Origin: Gracilaria domingensis
Taxonomy: Eukaryota; Rhodophyta; Florideophyceae; Gracilariales; Gracilariaceae
Length of the DNA stretch: 64,000 bases
NCBI GenBank assembly: GCA_022539475.1
Contig: VCMS01000133.1
Coordinates: forward strand, 110,054 to 174,053
Direction of reading: 5' to 3'
Numbering within the stretch: the stretch's first letter is position 1; each line of letters begins with the position of its first letter. The position numbers and the translations under genes are program-made. Below the pieces are notes generated by a model that searched no databases, was not told the DNA's origin, and was given only the letters and a program-made list of their open reading frames with translations. Positions 21,479-32,491 of the stretch are shown here, one piece after another.

Positions 21479-22144
21479 CTACGACCGGTTGCCGTGAGCC
21501 TGTTGCGCATGTGCGATCGCTTCGTCGCGCAGTGCATGCGCCCTCCTCAGGCACAGCCTCGAAACGTGATTCAGCGTGATTCGCAGCCGACACAACGACG
21601 CCACGTCCTTCTTGGAGGCGCCCCGGGCCAGCCTGGCGTCGGCGTCGGCCGCCATCAGCGCCGTCGTGGACTGCAGCGCATTCAGTTCGTTGATCGCCTT
21701 GTTGAGCCGGCTAGCAATGCTCGACAGCTGCACCAAGCCGGTGTCGCCACGCCGCGAACGCGCCAGCGGCGACGGCGTGAGCGGCGTGGTCTGCGACAGC
21801 AAGCTGTCCGTGGTGAGAAACACGCTGCGCGGCAGCGGCGGCTTGTCCGACGCGTCCGACGAAGACGCGCTGCATGGCGGCGACGACGGCGGCGACAGCG
21901 AGCGGCTGGACGGCGTGCGCACGGGCGACACGGAGTGCGGCGAGTCGGGCTGCGCGCGCGGGCGCGCGCGCGCGGGCGCGCGCTTGGGCGGCGCGGCGGG
22001 AGACGGTGAGCGCGGGCCGCTTGCAGAGGAGGAGGAGGAGGAGGAGGAGGAGGAGATTGAGGGAATGACGACGGGCGAGGAAGGAGGGCTGAGGGAGGGA
22101 GAGGAGGGCGCGCTTATTGACGGCGACGGGGGCACGCGGCGCAT
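21479..22144 (-). CDS. Ser/Pro-rich protein with helical C-terminus, unknown
   Basis: 222 codons if ATG 22144 is used; the frame is open to 22444, but the upstream part is a Pro run encoded by a long G-tract on the plus strand. The N-terminal half is disordered-looking: SPS, SPPSSP and a run of ten Ser. Residues about 135-222 are helical (LVQLSSIASRLNKAINELNA and a segment ending RRAHALRDEAIAHAQQAH). I recognise no family. It is convergent with the Sds3-like gene (140 bases apart). The abundant SP motifs could be phosphosites. The start is uncertain. Confidence 0.5.
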   Translation of the reverse strand: MRRVPPSPSISAPSSPSLSPPSSPVVIPSISSSSSSSSSSASGPRSPSPAAPPKRAPARARPRAQPDSPHSVSPVRTPSSRSLSPPSSPPCSASSSDASDKPPLPRSVFLTTDSLLSQTTPLTPSPLARSRRGDTGLVQLSSIASRLNKAINELNALQSTTALMAADADARLARGASKKDVASLCRLRITLNHVSRLCLRRAHALRDEAIAHAQQAHGNRS

Positions 22145-22589
22145 GTTGCGGAGGAGGTGGCCCGCGACGCAGGGCGAAACGGCGGCACGCGCGGGCAGCG
22201 TTGGCGCGTTAGCATGGAGCGCCAAGTGGGCGGGTGCGGGTGGGGGCGGGGCGGGGGGGGGGGGGGGGGTGCGTCGGAAAGCTGCGGACAGGCGAGAGCG
22301 GCGGCGCGCTACGCAGCGCACGCGCAACAAGTCAGTGCGCAGCATTTCAGTGGGAGAAATTCCACTTGCTTTCAGTCGCGCCTTGCTGCCCGCATCGGTG
22401 TACAAAGGTACTGTACTGCACCAGTTGCAACCAACTCTGTACAAAAAGGTGTGTGCGGCTATTTACATCATGTCCACAGACGGTGCTCTCTCCTAAACAG
22501 TTTCTATTGCTGTTGTGGTGTTATTCACAGACGCTCCGTTCGCGTTTGACCGCCCCCGCGCGCGGCCACGTACATGCGTTCACAATACA
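22145..22589. other. Intergenic DNA with a G-run
   Basis: Between the Ser/Pro-rich gene and the end of the DENN gene. GGGGCGGGGC followed by about 17 G lies at 22241-22269, a strong quadruplex-forming candidate near the likely promoter of the minus-strand gene at 22144. TGTACAAAGGTACTGTACTG near 22399 has small palindromes. No gene. Confidence 0.45.
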
Positions 22590-25500
22590 TTATGCGCGAG
22601 CGACGTTCTTGTAGCGGCGCAGCTGCCACTGACGTACAATGTTCCACCCAGCCCCCATGTTGTACTCCTCCCCCGCGCCAAACTCACTCCCCGCCTCAGT
22701 CTTCATCTCCACCGGCTCCTTCAGGTGCACCACTCGCTCGCCCTTCATTTGCTCCCGCCGCACGTCTCCAGCGTCGTTCTCATCGCTGCTATCAGCACCC
22801 TCAGTCTTGTCACAGCTGGCGCCTCGAGAGTCGCCGTCCCGCGAGGAGCACTCACGTGCCGAAGCCCACGGCGACCCCGGCAAGCGGAGGAACATCCACG
22901 GACGCCTCACAGGCATGTCCACATCACAGCTTCGCCTCAGCTCCAAGCTGGCGGCACTGTGGCGCAGCCGCCGTTCCTCTTGTTCGCCTGTCTCACCGAC
23001 AGCAATCTCCACATCCGTCAGCGGCTCCTGCTGACAAGCGTCAACGGACGACACGATCTCATCCGCAAAGTTCACGTGCAACCGCTCCCTGTTGCGCTGC
23101 TTTCGAGACTTGTCCGTCCGACGCACGCCGTTTGCGCGCCTGTTCCTTCGCAGCACACGTGGCTCCGGCCCGGACATCACGCCGAGGTCCTCGTCCTGGA
23201 ACAGCGCCTCGTTCACCTCGGCCATCAGCGAGCGCGGCCTCCCGAACGTCAGATTGTTGCCATACGAATGCACAGGTCTCTTCGTCCACCACTTCATCTC
23301 GCTGACGCCGCAACTTGCGCATGTTTGAAAACGGATGCGCCCGACGTTGCGACACCGTCTCCGGACCTGACAGCACGCCAGCGTCTTCGCCATCGTCCTC
23401 AAGGAATTCACTCACTGCGCGCGTCCTCTTGAAACGGGGCAGTAGCAGCGCGTTCCTCGCTCCAACGCTTGGAACGAACGGCGCCATGTCTTCCTCCACG
23501 TCGGTAACATCGTCGACGGCGCCGCGCGCTTGAAGCAACGAACGCTCTCGTGCTTCAGCAGCTCGCCTTCGACGCCGACGCGCGTTGTCGCTTTGCACAA
23601 TGCCAAAAGTCGGGTCGCGCTGTTCATCGCTTTCCCACTGCATGTACATCTGTGTGTGCACAAAAGAGCGGAGAAGAGTGCGAGACTCCTTCCTGCTAAT
23701 CGAAGGAGGCGAGAGGATGCTCGTTGCAACAGTTGGAAGAATCGTTGGCGTCGCGTCCACTGGCGCGCCCTGGTCCACCCCCGCTCCCTCAACCGAAGGT
23801 AGATCCGCTAGCAGTTCCGCAAAGAACTTGCACATGGCCTTGTCGAGCGCGGTGAGCGCCTCGGTGCTAATAAAAGTGTCCAATGAAGATGGACCAGGGT
23901 TGCTGAGCTTGTTCAACTTGTTGTGCGAGCGAGACCTCCACATGGTGGAGGTCTGAAACTTTGACGGGTAGTCCTCTTGCAGTAGAGTAGTAGGCCTAGA
24001 TAAAGGGCTCTCGAAAGCGTGGCCATCGTCGTCAAACTGGTCGCCACCGCCAGAGACAGCAGACTTGATCGTCGACAGCGAGTTTTCCGACAGGTTGAGA
24101 CGCAGACGGTTGCGCGTACACGCGCTCTTGATGCGAGTAAGACGGCGTTCGAGCCGATTGCGCAAGCGACGCGGAATGTGCTTCGATATGTCCTGAGGCT
24201 CCGGATGCGACACCACTTTGCCGCTTTGCATGTGCGCAAACACGAGCTCATCCACCAGCGGAAGCTCCAGCGCCTCCGGGTAGAACTCGTCGAGTATGCC
24301 CACCAAATAGGGTATTGGCGCACCCAACACGTGCAAGTGGCGCGAGGGAAGAATAGGTGAGAGGATGTGAGGCCATTCGAAGGGGCGAAGCAAGTCCTTG
24401 AGCGCGAGAACCGCTCGGGACACGAGCGAACTGGACGGCCCCACTATACACACATGACGTTCCTCAAGAAGAGCTGTGATCAACACCACTATACCGCGCA
24501 CCGAGAAGTTAGAAAATAGTACAAAGGCATCTGCGAGGTGCGCAAAGCGGGAAAGCTTGTCCTCCGCCGCGGCGTTGCTGAGCTCCTCCGGGCTCTGGAC
24601 GTCATTGTCCAGCATGGCAAAATCTGGGAACATCTCCCCGATGCGCGCGCGCACAGCTGCGGTGAGACTGGCGGCCGCAGTAGGAGGTTTGTGTTCGTTC
24701 TTGAGGGTGTTTGAATCGGCGGACGTATCAGCTGAGGGCAACGGAGCAGCCGGCGTAATTCTGCCCGACGAATTGGTGGACGGTGTATGACAAAACGCTG
24801 AATGCGGCGCTGCGGGCGGCTGCTCGTCGGCGCGCGGCGCAGGGTCGAGCGCCGTAAAATCAGAGAGCGAGGAGAAGCGGATGCTGGCCAGCAGCGAATG
24901 GGCGTGCTGCGCGGGCGGCGGCAGCGGCTCTGGCGCGCTAAGCGGCGGCCTTGCCAGCGCGCGCATGGTGGAGTGGCACAGGTGGTGCGCCACGACGGGC
25001 GTGCACAGCAAGGGAGCGCGTCTGAACGGCGGCGGCGCCTGCAAGGCGTGGTGGCATTGCGCGCCGAGCTGCAGCGACGACGACGACTGCGCGTCCAGGC
25101 GCAGCAGCGCGGCAAAGCGATCGGCCGCGGCCTCCAAGGCGCACACAAAGCGCGCGGCGTGCGAGCAGTCCGCGAGCACGACGAGCGCGTGCAGCGCCGA
25201 CAGCGGGCGACAAAACGCGTACTGGCGGGAGCCGTCGGCGGCCGTGACGGCAAACGCGTGCGAGCGCATGCGCTGCAGAAACGGCAGGAAGGAGGTGCAC
25301 GGCGCGACGGCCGACGGCGGCGGCGACGCGGCGGCGGCGGCGGGCGGCGGCGCGGCGCGGACGTCCAGCGGCGGCACGGCGGGCTGCGACAGCGGCGGAA
25401 TGCCGGCCGAGCGCGTGCGCGACGGCGGGCTGGCGGCCGGGCGGCGCGGCAGGCTGTTTGCGCGGCGGCGCGCCAGCGACGACACGGGCGGCGCGACGGC

Positions 25501-25698
25501 GGTGGCGGCGGCGGCGGCGGTGGGGCGCGCGTTTGGGCGGCGCGAGTGGCGCGCGATGCGCGCGACGGGCGGCACGCGCGTGGGCGCGGGCGGCGGCGCG
25601 GGTACATCGTTGCCGCCCGCGGAGTGCAGCGCGCTGAACAGTGCGGACGCGGACAGCGGCAGCACCTTTGCGGCGCGCAGCTGCGACGCGATGGAGGC

Positions 25699-25735
<37 letters not shown>

Positions 25736-26106
25736 TGGGCGGCGGCGGCCGGGGCGACGCGCGGCGGCGGCGCGGTGGACGGACGGGCGTCAACGGCTTT
25801 TGGGGCGGCGTCGACGGGGAAGATGAAGGGCGCGGCCGACAGCAGCGTGCTCTTCGCGGCGGCGTGCTGCGCGCCGTCGAAGACGCGCGGCGAGTGCGTG
25901 TGCACAAAGTGCAGCGGCGGCGCGGTGGCGGACGGCGGCGCGGCGCGCGACGGGTCGCACAGCAGGTGCACCACCGCCACAAGCTGCACCGCCTGCAGGC
26001 ACGGCGCCGCGCGCTCCATCGGCGGCGGCGGCGGGGCGGGCGGGACGGCGCGCGGCGGCGACAGCGGCGGCGCGCTGGCGCGCAGCAGCGCGGACGCGGC
26101 GGACAT
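22590..26106 (-). CDS. DENN-domain protein (Rab GEF type), C-terminus across a frame change
   Basis: The proposed start is ATG 26106 (MSAASALLR); the frame is open to 26691, but that part is Arg/Ala low complexity from a CpG-dense region. The N-terminal 380 residues are Pro/Ala/Ser-rich, with uDENN-like pieces (AVQLVAVVHLLCDPSR; RSHAFAVTAADGSRQYAFCR). The cDENN core is clear at about residues 525-640 (FSVRGIVVLITALLEERHVC, VGPSSSLVSRAVLALKDLL, FEWPHILSPILPSRHLHVLG, PIPYLVGILDEF), followed by a dDENN-like basic helical part. DENN proteins are exchange factors for Rab GTPases in membrane traffic. The frame ends at 23059, but coding character passes near 23300 into another frame that ends at 22590; the tail contains a motif repeated once in each frame. 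An intron or an indel is possible there. Confidence 0.8.
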
Positions 26107-27000
26107 GCTCGGCGGCGGGCGCGGGGGGGGGGGGGGGGGGGGGGGGGGCGTGCGGGTCGCGGCGCCACCACAGCCGTCGACTGCGCGGCAGCGAGCCGTT
26201 ATCAAGAGCGGCGCGCGCGCGCGCGGCGCCTTTGTGGCGGCGGCGCGCAGCGCGAAAACGGGCGCAAAAATAACGGCGCGCCGCCGCCTCCGTTCCACGT
26301 GCGGCGCCGCGCCGCGCCGCGCGCCACACACGCGCGCGCGCGCCGCCACGCGGCGCCGCGCCGCGCCGCGCACGTGCGCGCGCGCGCGCGCGCGCCGCGG
26401 CTTACCGCCGCTTGCACTGGCGGCGCGCGGCGCCGCGGCGCCGGCGCCGCGCCTCTGCCGCGGCGCCGCTCCGGCGCCGCGGCAGAGCGCCGGCGCGGCT
26501 GGCGACGCGGCGCGGCGCGGCGCGCGCGGCGCGCGGCCGCGCCACGGCGGCCTGCCAATTCTACGTAGCGGCGCAAATTTGCATGTGCGCGCGCGCGCCG
26601 ATTCGCCATTGGCGTTGCGCCGGTTCGCGCGCGCGGCGCGCCTCCAGAGCGCGGCGCGCCTCCAGAGCGCGGCGCGCGTTGGCGCTTGCACGGGGACGTA
26701 ACGAGCGATAACGACAACAACGTTGCGTCAAGCTGCATGTCCATGTCAAGTGGCGTCGTACATGCTCGAGCCCCCTCCTTTTCTGCGGCGGCGCCGCGGG
26801 AAAGGTAAGGATGGGTGCCGCCTGACAAGCGCAACAAGCTCGCGTAACAGGACGCTCGCCTTGTCTGCACTCTGGCCTGCTCATCGAGATCTTTAACAGC
26901 TGCCCTGGCGCACACGACCCTCGCAGTTTTCCTGTACTGTACCAGTACAGTTTACTCACCGCCCCACATATCGATTTACATTCAATTCACTTTCTGCCCC
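26107..27000. other. CpG-dense region upstream of the DENN gene
   Basis: Extreme CG and GCGC density to about 26700. A run of about 27 G lies at about 26122-26148. A tandem repeat of about 18 bases (GCGCGCCTCCAGAGCGCG) is present about 2-3 times near 26633-26675. CTGTACTG, TAC, CAGTACAG (about 26933-26951) is a small hairpin. Apparent ORFs here are compositional. It probably contains the promoter of the minus-strand DENN gene. Confidence 0.5.
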
Positions 27001-29344
27001 CACTGTCAGAGTTGCATCCTGCAGCCCAACCTTATTATACACAAAAAAAAAAAGAAAAAAAAAAAAAAAAAAAAAACACCCCACCGCCATCCCTCCCATC
27101 ATCCTGCTGTACCCGTCGGTACATCAACCGCCTTTTCTCCCACACGAAGCGCCAGCCGCCATCCGCCATCATGCACGCCATCATGTTTCGCCCACACAAC
27201 TGTGCCTCGTTCGCCTTCATCGCAGACCGCCTGCTTGTCAACCGTCGAAACACCCCTAGCTGGCGCCACAAACACCAATTTCCTGCATTCTTCACAGATG
27301 GCAGCCGCACCCACCATCACCAACCACTTTTCAACGCGCTCACGTCACTCTCGTTTACAAAACAGCGAAATACCCCCTCCTGTCTCAGAGACCCATTCCC
27401 ATGCGCAAAGCGCCTCCTTGTTCTCTGCTGTCCTTTGACAGAGAACATCAAAGCCCCCTCATAACACATAAAACAAACATGACCCCCTCATCATGAACGC
27501 TTGTTGCATCTTCATTTGCAGCAAAACTGCATTGTGCTTGAATACGCTCCAGCTTTTGAAAACGCCGTGCCATCAATTCCGCCAACCGTTCTCGTCATCA
27601 TAAATCCAACTGGCTCAACCGCCCCAAACATGTCGGAACACGCACGTGTCTACTGGAGACGCAAATCTAATGTCAACATACGCCATTTTCTGCGCCACAG
27701 CTCATGCGCGCACAATAGAAACGTCAGCGATGGATCCGAGTGCCTCCGTACGCATGCACAACCATAACAATAAGTATCGCCGCGCATGCTTACAAGTCTT
27801 GTTTTCAAAACTGCCTCTCTCGATCAACCACACGCGCGTGCAGATAATACCGGCGGCTGTTCACCACACACCGAGACAAGCTCAGTGAGGCCAGCGGAGC
27901 ATTGCGCGCCACATGCAGAGAGGGTGCACCTGTTGTGAGGGGGCGCGCAGAAAACGGAACATCGAGCTTGACCAACGATGACTGGAGTGCATTCTCTTCG
28001 AAGCGCTTGGCAGTCGCCCGCATCGTACCGTCAGTGCTTGAAACATGATGATCCGTTTGCTACTTTGTAGCAAGAAAGGGCAAAGCGTCGTTATGATCTT
28101 GACATCTTTTTGTCGACGAGAGCGTCTTAATCGACCCGACTGTTGAGAAGAGCAGTGGGTTTGAACAGATGCGCTCGTCAAACCTGTGGAATTCAATCAG
28201 CCGTACTCTTCATACCTTCATGCCAAAATTACGTGAAGGTGTACACTCTACACTGTAGAGCACATAGATTCGACGGCACGTGTACCGACGTTAGGCCGCG
28301 CTGTCTGCCAGCGAATGAGGCCGCCGTTTTTGTGGCAGCCCTACCGCATTTTCGAAGAAACCAGTGAGGAGATATCAATTTTGTGCCCAATTCCACGGAG
28401 GCATGCGTTGTAGTCGGTAATGACCAGATGGTGGAGTAAAGTCTGGCCCTTCTCCGATGGAGGGGAAGGCCGGCTGACGCTCCTTTAGTACAGATATTGT
28501 AGCAGTCTAACAGATATCTACCACTATCCTACAAGCCGTCTACCGTCTTGAGCTACAAGCCACGGACGGTAATCAAGCGATACGGCTGGCACGTAAGTTA
28601 CACTGTCTTACTGTGTTACATTCATCTTTGCCCACAGAAAATGATGGAAGCGTCAGGGCAGTGTTTAGAATTCAATATCATGTTCGCCAGTGTGCCAAGT
28701 CAAGCCTCAGCTACGGCACCAACAAAGTGTTTCAGGCGCTCTTCGTCGTCCTCTGCCGCTTGACATCGTGTTGAACGCAATCTGCAGAGAGCAGGAGCCT
28801 TTATAATAGTCTCCCGCCGCTATCCAGGTCATGCCAGTTCTAATTAAACCACGGAGCACGACAATTTCTCCACCGGCTTCTAATTGACTCTGAAGCCTAC
28901 GCTGTCATCTCTCTAGCCGGCCTCCATAAAACAGTACAAGTAGCGAGCAGCGTGCTTCTAACTCTATACATGCTTTGCCGCGGTTTTCTCGCGCTCGCAC
29001 CGCAGGAGGTCTCCAAACTTGGAGAAAGAGCAGCATCTCGCTTTCGCTTTCGAAGCAATTCAAGTTGAGCTATATTTGGGGACCCAATTGGAATCAACAG
29101 TCCTGGCAATGGGTTTCTTTCAACGTAGTTCTCCTATCTGTAGAAATTCGGGGTGCTCCCGTGTTGTACTGTATTGCCCACAACTGCCGAGGGAATTTCT
29201 ACATTCTCATGTCTCAGTTGGCGCTAACCTTACCGTTCACCCTGTTAACCTTACTCTGATACTCCATGCCCATACTGGGTCAGCGTTCCTCGCCAAACAG
29301 CGGCCCAACAAGCCCTCAATGACGCGGTCACGGTTCACTTCAGT

Positions 29345-29400
29345 GTCGTGCTCTCATCTTGCAGTGAACGGTTCACTTCACTGCAAGAAGAGAGCACGAC
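29345..29400. repeat. Imperfect inverted repeat, about 24-base arms
   Basis: GTCGTGCTCTC opens the left arm and GAGAGCACGAC closes the right arm, with CTTGCAGTGAAC paired further in. The right arm carries a 5-base insertion (TCACT). No associated gene. Confidence 0.75.
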
Positions 29401-29674
29401 GGTAATCAAACAGCGTTCTGAAACTCGGACTCAACAACCACACCCAACCCATCGCACAATAGATGAAGTCGAAGACCAAATCTCCCCATATCTCCCAATA
29501 TCTCCAATGGCTTACCGCTCCACACCATGATCTTAGGGTCGGAATCCACTCTACAGCTTGGAGCCTACACTAAGGTTATTCTCTGTAGGATACAACGGCG
29601 CCCTTATCAAAAGCGCCGTTCCTCCTGTGCATGCTTTGGGCACCCATTCTCGCGCTGCGGCTGAATACGAAGGT

Positions 29675-29720
29675 AGAACAGACCGAACGAACGAATTGCA
29701 TTCTTCGTTCGTTCTGTTCT
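29675..29720. repeat. Inverted repeat of GAACGAACGAA type
   Basis: AGAACA and GAACGAACGAA on the left pair with TTCGTTCGTTC and TGTTCT on the right, about 17 paired bases with a 4-base bulge. No associated gene. Confidence 0.75.
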
Positions 29721-30514
29721 ATTTTCGCTCTGTTACGATAAAGAGCTTATAGTTGGTCCAGTTGGACGCAAGTGGAGCCAGAGTCATTCTCTGTGGCTTG
29801 ATTAGAAGCCTTACGACTTGGATTGTTGCTGAAAATGACTATAAAAGGCACCTGATGGCGAATGGTCACAATCAGCGGCAAGATGAAAGGAAGCAGAGAG
29901 CCTCAGTTCCTGGGTGCTGCATCATTTTTCTGGGCTTTGATTTGGCATGCGCTTTTTGCTGCTTTGCCCGAGTTCCAGCGCGCTCCTCCCTGAAACGGGC
30001 TTGTTGCCTTTCTCTCGGGTGGGTCGGGCGGCTCGTCTGGTGCAGTGAGGGACGGAAAAGTGGCACGAGACGCGAAGCGGACGGGAGAGGAGATGGTGGT
30101 GGCGTTGGACATTTGCAGCTCGGCGTGGAGACGTGACGACGCCTCGTGCGCCTGTCAGGGAGAGAATCTGACTGCATGAAATCAAATCGTGAGACGCGTG
30201 TTGCAACACGTTCGCTCCCCGCCCTTCCCCTCCGGGCGAGCGCTCCACGCCTCGTCGCTTGAAAATCACTGTCTCCCACGTTCCACCCACTCAGCTCGCG
30301 CGACTCTGTCGACTTTGCGTTCTCCTTTCGCCCCCTCTATTCCCTCTATTCCCTCCTCCATTCCCACCCATCGCCCCCTCAATCATGCAGCAGCAAGTCC
30401 GTGAATCTTGGATGGATCACCGTGCTGCGCGCCCCCACTTCTCCCATACACTCAGTACCGCGCAAAGCAAGTGTACGGGGTACTTGTGTGAAGAGACGCT
30501 CGCGGAGCGGATCG

Positions 30515-30570
30515 CTTTGAGCGTCGGGTTGTGGACAAGGTTGTTCACAAGGACAACCCGACGCTCAAAG
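30515..30570. repeat. Perfect inverted repeat, 18-base arms
   Basis: CTTTGAGCGTCGGGTTGT, a 20-base loop, then the exact reverse complement. It ends immediately before the 8-base left flank (30571-30578) of the MITE at 30579. Confidence 0.9.
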
Positions 30571-30578
30571 GGCTTTCC

Positions 30579-30758
30579 CAGAGCCGTATTTTTGACTGAC
30601 TATTTTGCCAAATTATGGAGATTGACTGACTACTCTAACAGCACGACAATTCATTATCCAACTTTTTTATTATTTCTAGATTGTGACTACCTAATTTGGC
30701 ATTTTTGTGACTAATGACTACTCATTTTACTATTTTGGTAGTCACAAATACGCCCCCA
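30579..30758. mobile_element. hAT-type MITE copy 1
   Basis: A 180-bp element with ends CAGAGCCGTATTTTTGACT and, read inward from the right, TGGGGGCGTATTTGTGACT. It is nearly identical over its length to 37878-38038 plus 38468-38496. CAGGG-type ends and 8-base flanks point to a non-autonomous hAT element. It has no coding capacity. Its own flanks (GGCTTTCC and CCTAAAAG) do not match each other but match those of copy 2 crosswise. Confidence 0.75.
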
Positions 30759-30979
30759 CCTAAAAGTGTTCAAATTTTGTACAATAAGTTTTTTAGATTT
30801 TATCGTTCAGTATTTATTACTACTTCGTTAATTGTATTAAATCCTCATAAGGCTCTTGTATTGTCATCAGTTCTGTGTAGTGTTTTCGGGACGTTCATTC
30901 TTGTAAACAACTCAAGCTTCATCAACAAGCAAATAAGAAAGTGAAGTAGGTCTTAAGGCCGTGGATTTGCATTCACAGG

Positions 30980-31723
30980 TTAGCTCAGCAAGAAATCATT
31001 TAAGGAATCCATTTTCTGCTTCTGTAGTAATACAAGCCATTCTCTGACAGCAAACATCATGCAAAGTATGAGGGCAGCATCAACGCCCGCTTCTACTCGT
31101 GCATGAATACCGTAGGATTCTAGAATCGATCCTAATTCTCGACCCGTGGCAATCTCCGTCATTTTGATCTTTCTGCTCAATCTCCTAAGTATTTCAATTT
31201 GTATGAATGGTGCGCCCCTGTATCCGCGATATCCATAATATACAGTCTTAGCGAACTCTCTACGAACCTTTTGAAACGTGGCAATAATATGGCCCTTTTT
31301 TTTGTTTACAACTGCAATCTCTGAAATGGAACCTGGTTCGGTTGCGCCAACTTCAAATAGACAGTCATGTTCGGCTGTATAAAACATCATTGGCGAAAAA
31401 GAACTCAATGGCATAAAGGTAAACACTTTTGTGCCTGTACCCTTCTCAACAATTTTGGTCCCCCACTTGACCTTGAATTCACGTGCAGAGTCAGATACAG
31501 AACAGCCAGTTTCATACTCTTCTTTTCTTTCACTCAAAGCGCTAGAACTTGATGGAGCTATCGAAGACGACGCGGCAGGTGGAGACGCCGGCGGGGGCAG
31601 GGGCGAAGACGTATTTTCTGCTGGAAAATGCCATTGCGACTGATCAGTTTCGGTGTTGACGTAGTACACGCCTCCGTCTGGAGTGCGCTGCTCCACCCAG
31701 TTTTCTGGGAGTGGCGGCGACAT
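30980..31723 (-). CDS. WW domain plus Tubby/LURP1-like domain protein
   Basis: 247 codons from ATG 31723. Residues 5-34 form a WW domain (LPENWVEQRTPDGGVYYVNT ... QWHFP) with the two Trp and the Tyr pair; WW domains bind proline-rich peptides. A Pro/Ser-rich linker follows (about 37-65). The remaining 170 residues have the look of the Tubby C-terminal-like superfamily (scramblase and LURP-one-related group): beta-rich segments, then VEAGVDAALILCMMFAVREW, which resembles the buried C-terminal helix of that fold. Known members bind membranes or nucleotides; the function here is open. A minus-strand TATA (TTATA on plus, 31874-31878) lies about 150 bases upstream. It appears complete. Confidence 0.7.
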   Translation of the reverse strand: MSPPLPENWVEQRTPDGGVYYVNTETDQSQWHFPAENTSSPLPPPASPPAASSSIAPSSSSALSERKEEYETGCSVSDSAREFKVKWGTKIVEKGTGTKVFTFMPLSSFSPMMFYTAEHDCLFEVGATEPGSISEIAVVNKKKGHIIATFQKVRREFAKTVYYGYRGYRGAPFIQIEILRRLSRKIKMTEIATGRELGSILESYGIHARVEAGVDAALILCMMFAVREWLVLLQKQKMDSLNDFLLS

Positions 31724-32491
31724 GATAGACGACGGAGATTGTCAACTGGAAACAATATCTATTCCAGCATGTAGCGGTCTTAAACACAAAAATGGAAAGA
31801 TCGTACTTGGATGCATTAATAGTCAAAGTATTGCCGAAAGCAGGAGAATGTAAGGAGCTACAACCTGAGGGCCTTATATGCGCATGAAGACGTGGGGTAC
31901 GGACATGGGGCAATGCTTCAGTAGGACAAAAAGTAAATGAAACGCAAAGACGTACGAAATAGAAGGAACTTTTGCAATAGCTACACGTACATAATCTTTT
32001 TGTATGCTTTGCGAGGGGTCACGATGAGAAGATTAGTCACGATAGTTGGAAGCATTAAACAATTAATGCTTCCAACACCGGACTTTCGTCTCGCAACAAC
32101 GTCATCATCGCGACGATCAGATATTGTATCTCACATGATAAGGATTTTCTCTCATTCTCTGCCCCGCAATATATTCCAAAAGCGAATGAGGCGATCTGGC
32201 GGCGAAGAAGAGGGACATATGGGGGGCTGTTGCAAGACGGGAAGATATGTATAAGAATTAACGTGCCAACGTGCTGGAAACGTGGTAACGTGCTCACACT
32301 ACAAAAGAAGAAGAAGAAGATACATAAGAATTAGTAGCAAGTCCCTATGCGTGTTCGCATTTCACGCAACCGACAACGACAGCAGAGAAGCAAGGCGCAG
32401 CAGACACTGATCCAGCGATGGAGCGCGTCCTGAAGAACACAACACCTTGACGTTGGAGGCGAAGAGCGCGCGCAACGAAGCACCAACAACA
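31724..32491. other. Divergent promoter region of the WW and ankyrin genes
   Basis: 770 bases between two head-to-head genes. The minus-strand TATA at 31874-31878 serves the WW gene. TATAAG at 32250-32255 lies 240 bases before the ankyrin ATG. It contains a 14-base perfect hairpin (32045-32076, loop ACAA) and a short GAA run (32308-32320). Confidence 0.55.
32045..32076. repeat. Perfect inverted repeat, 14-base arms
   Basis: GTTGGAAGCATTAA, loop ACAA, exact reverse complement. It sits between divergent promoters. Confidence 0.9.

Larger units (their letters stand above)
27001..30570. other. Long intergenic region, no gene recognised
   Basis: An A-run with few interruptions lies at about 27042-27078. 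27080-27500 is pyrimidine-rich (C/T) and translates only to low-quality frames. Two inverted repeats, at 29345-29400 and 29675-29720, and one at 30515-30570 are listed separately. I found no domain on either strand. Confidence 0.5.

Noticed and set aside
21494-22496. Plus-strand frames opposite the Ser/Pro-rich gene
   Set aside because: Composition-driven (poly-Glu and poly-Gly from codon repeats); no domain. The minus-strand choice is itself only moderately secure.
22515-23432. 300-codon plus-strand frame opposite the DENN C-terminus
   Set aside because: Pro/His/Arg-rich with no domain; the opposite strand has the repeated SGPE motif.
24489-26701. Several 500- to 600-codon open frames on both strands, rich in Arg, Ala, Gly or Pro
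   Set aside because: They overlap the DENN gene and arise from CpG- and GCG-rich composition; only the DENN frame shows domain conservation.
27012-27464. 150-codon frame after the A-run
   Set aside because: Starts in a homopolymer with Lys-run translation and continues in C/T-rich DNA; no domain.
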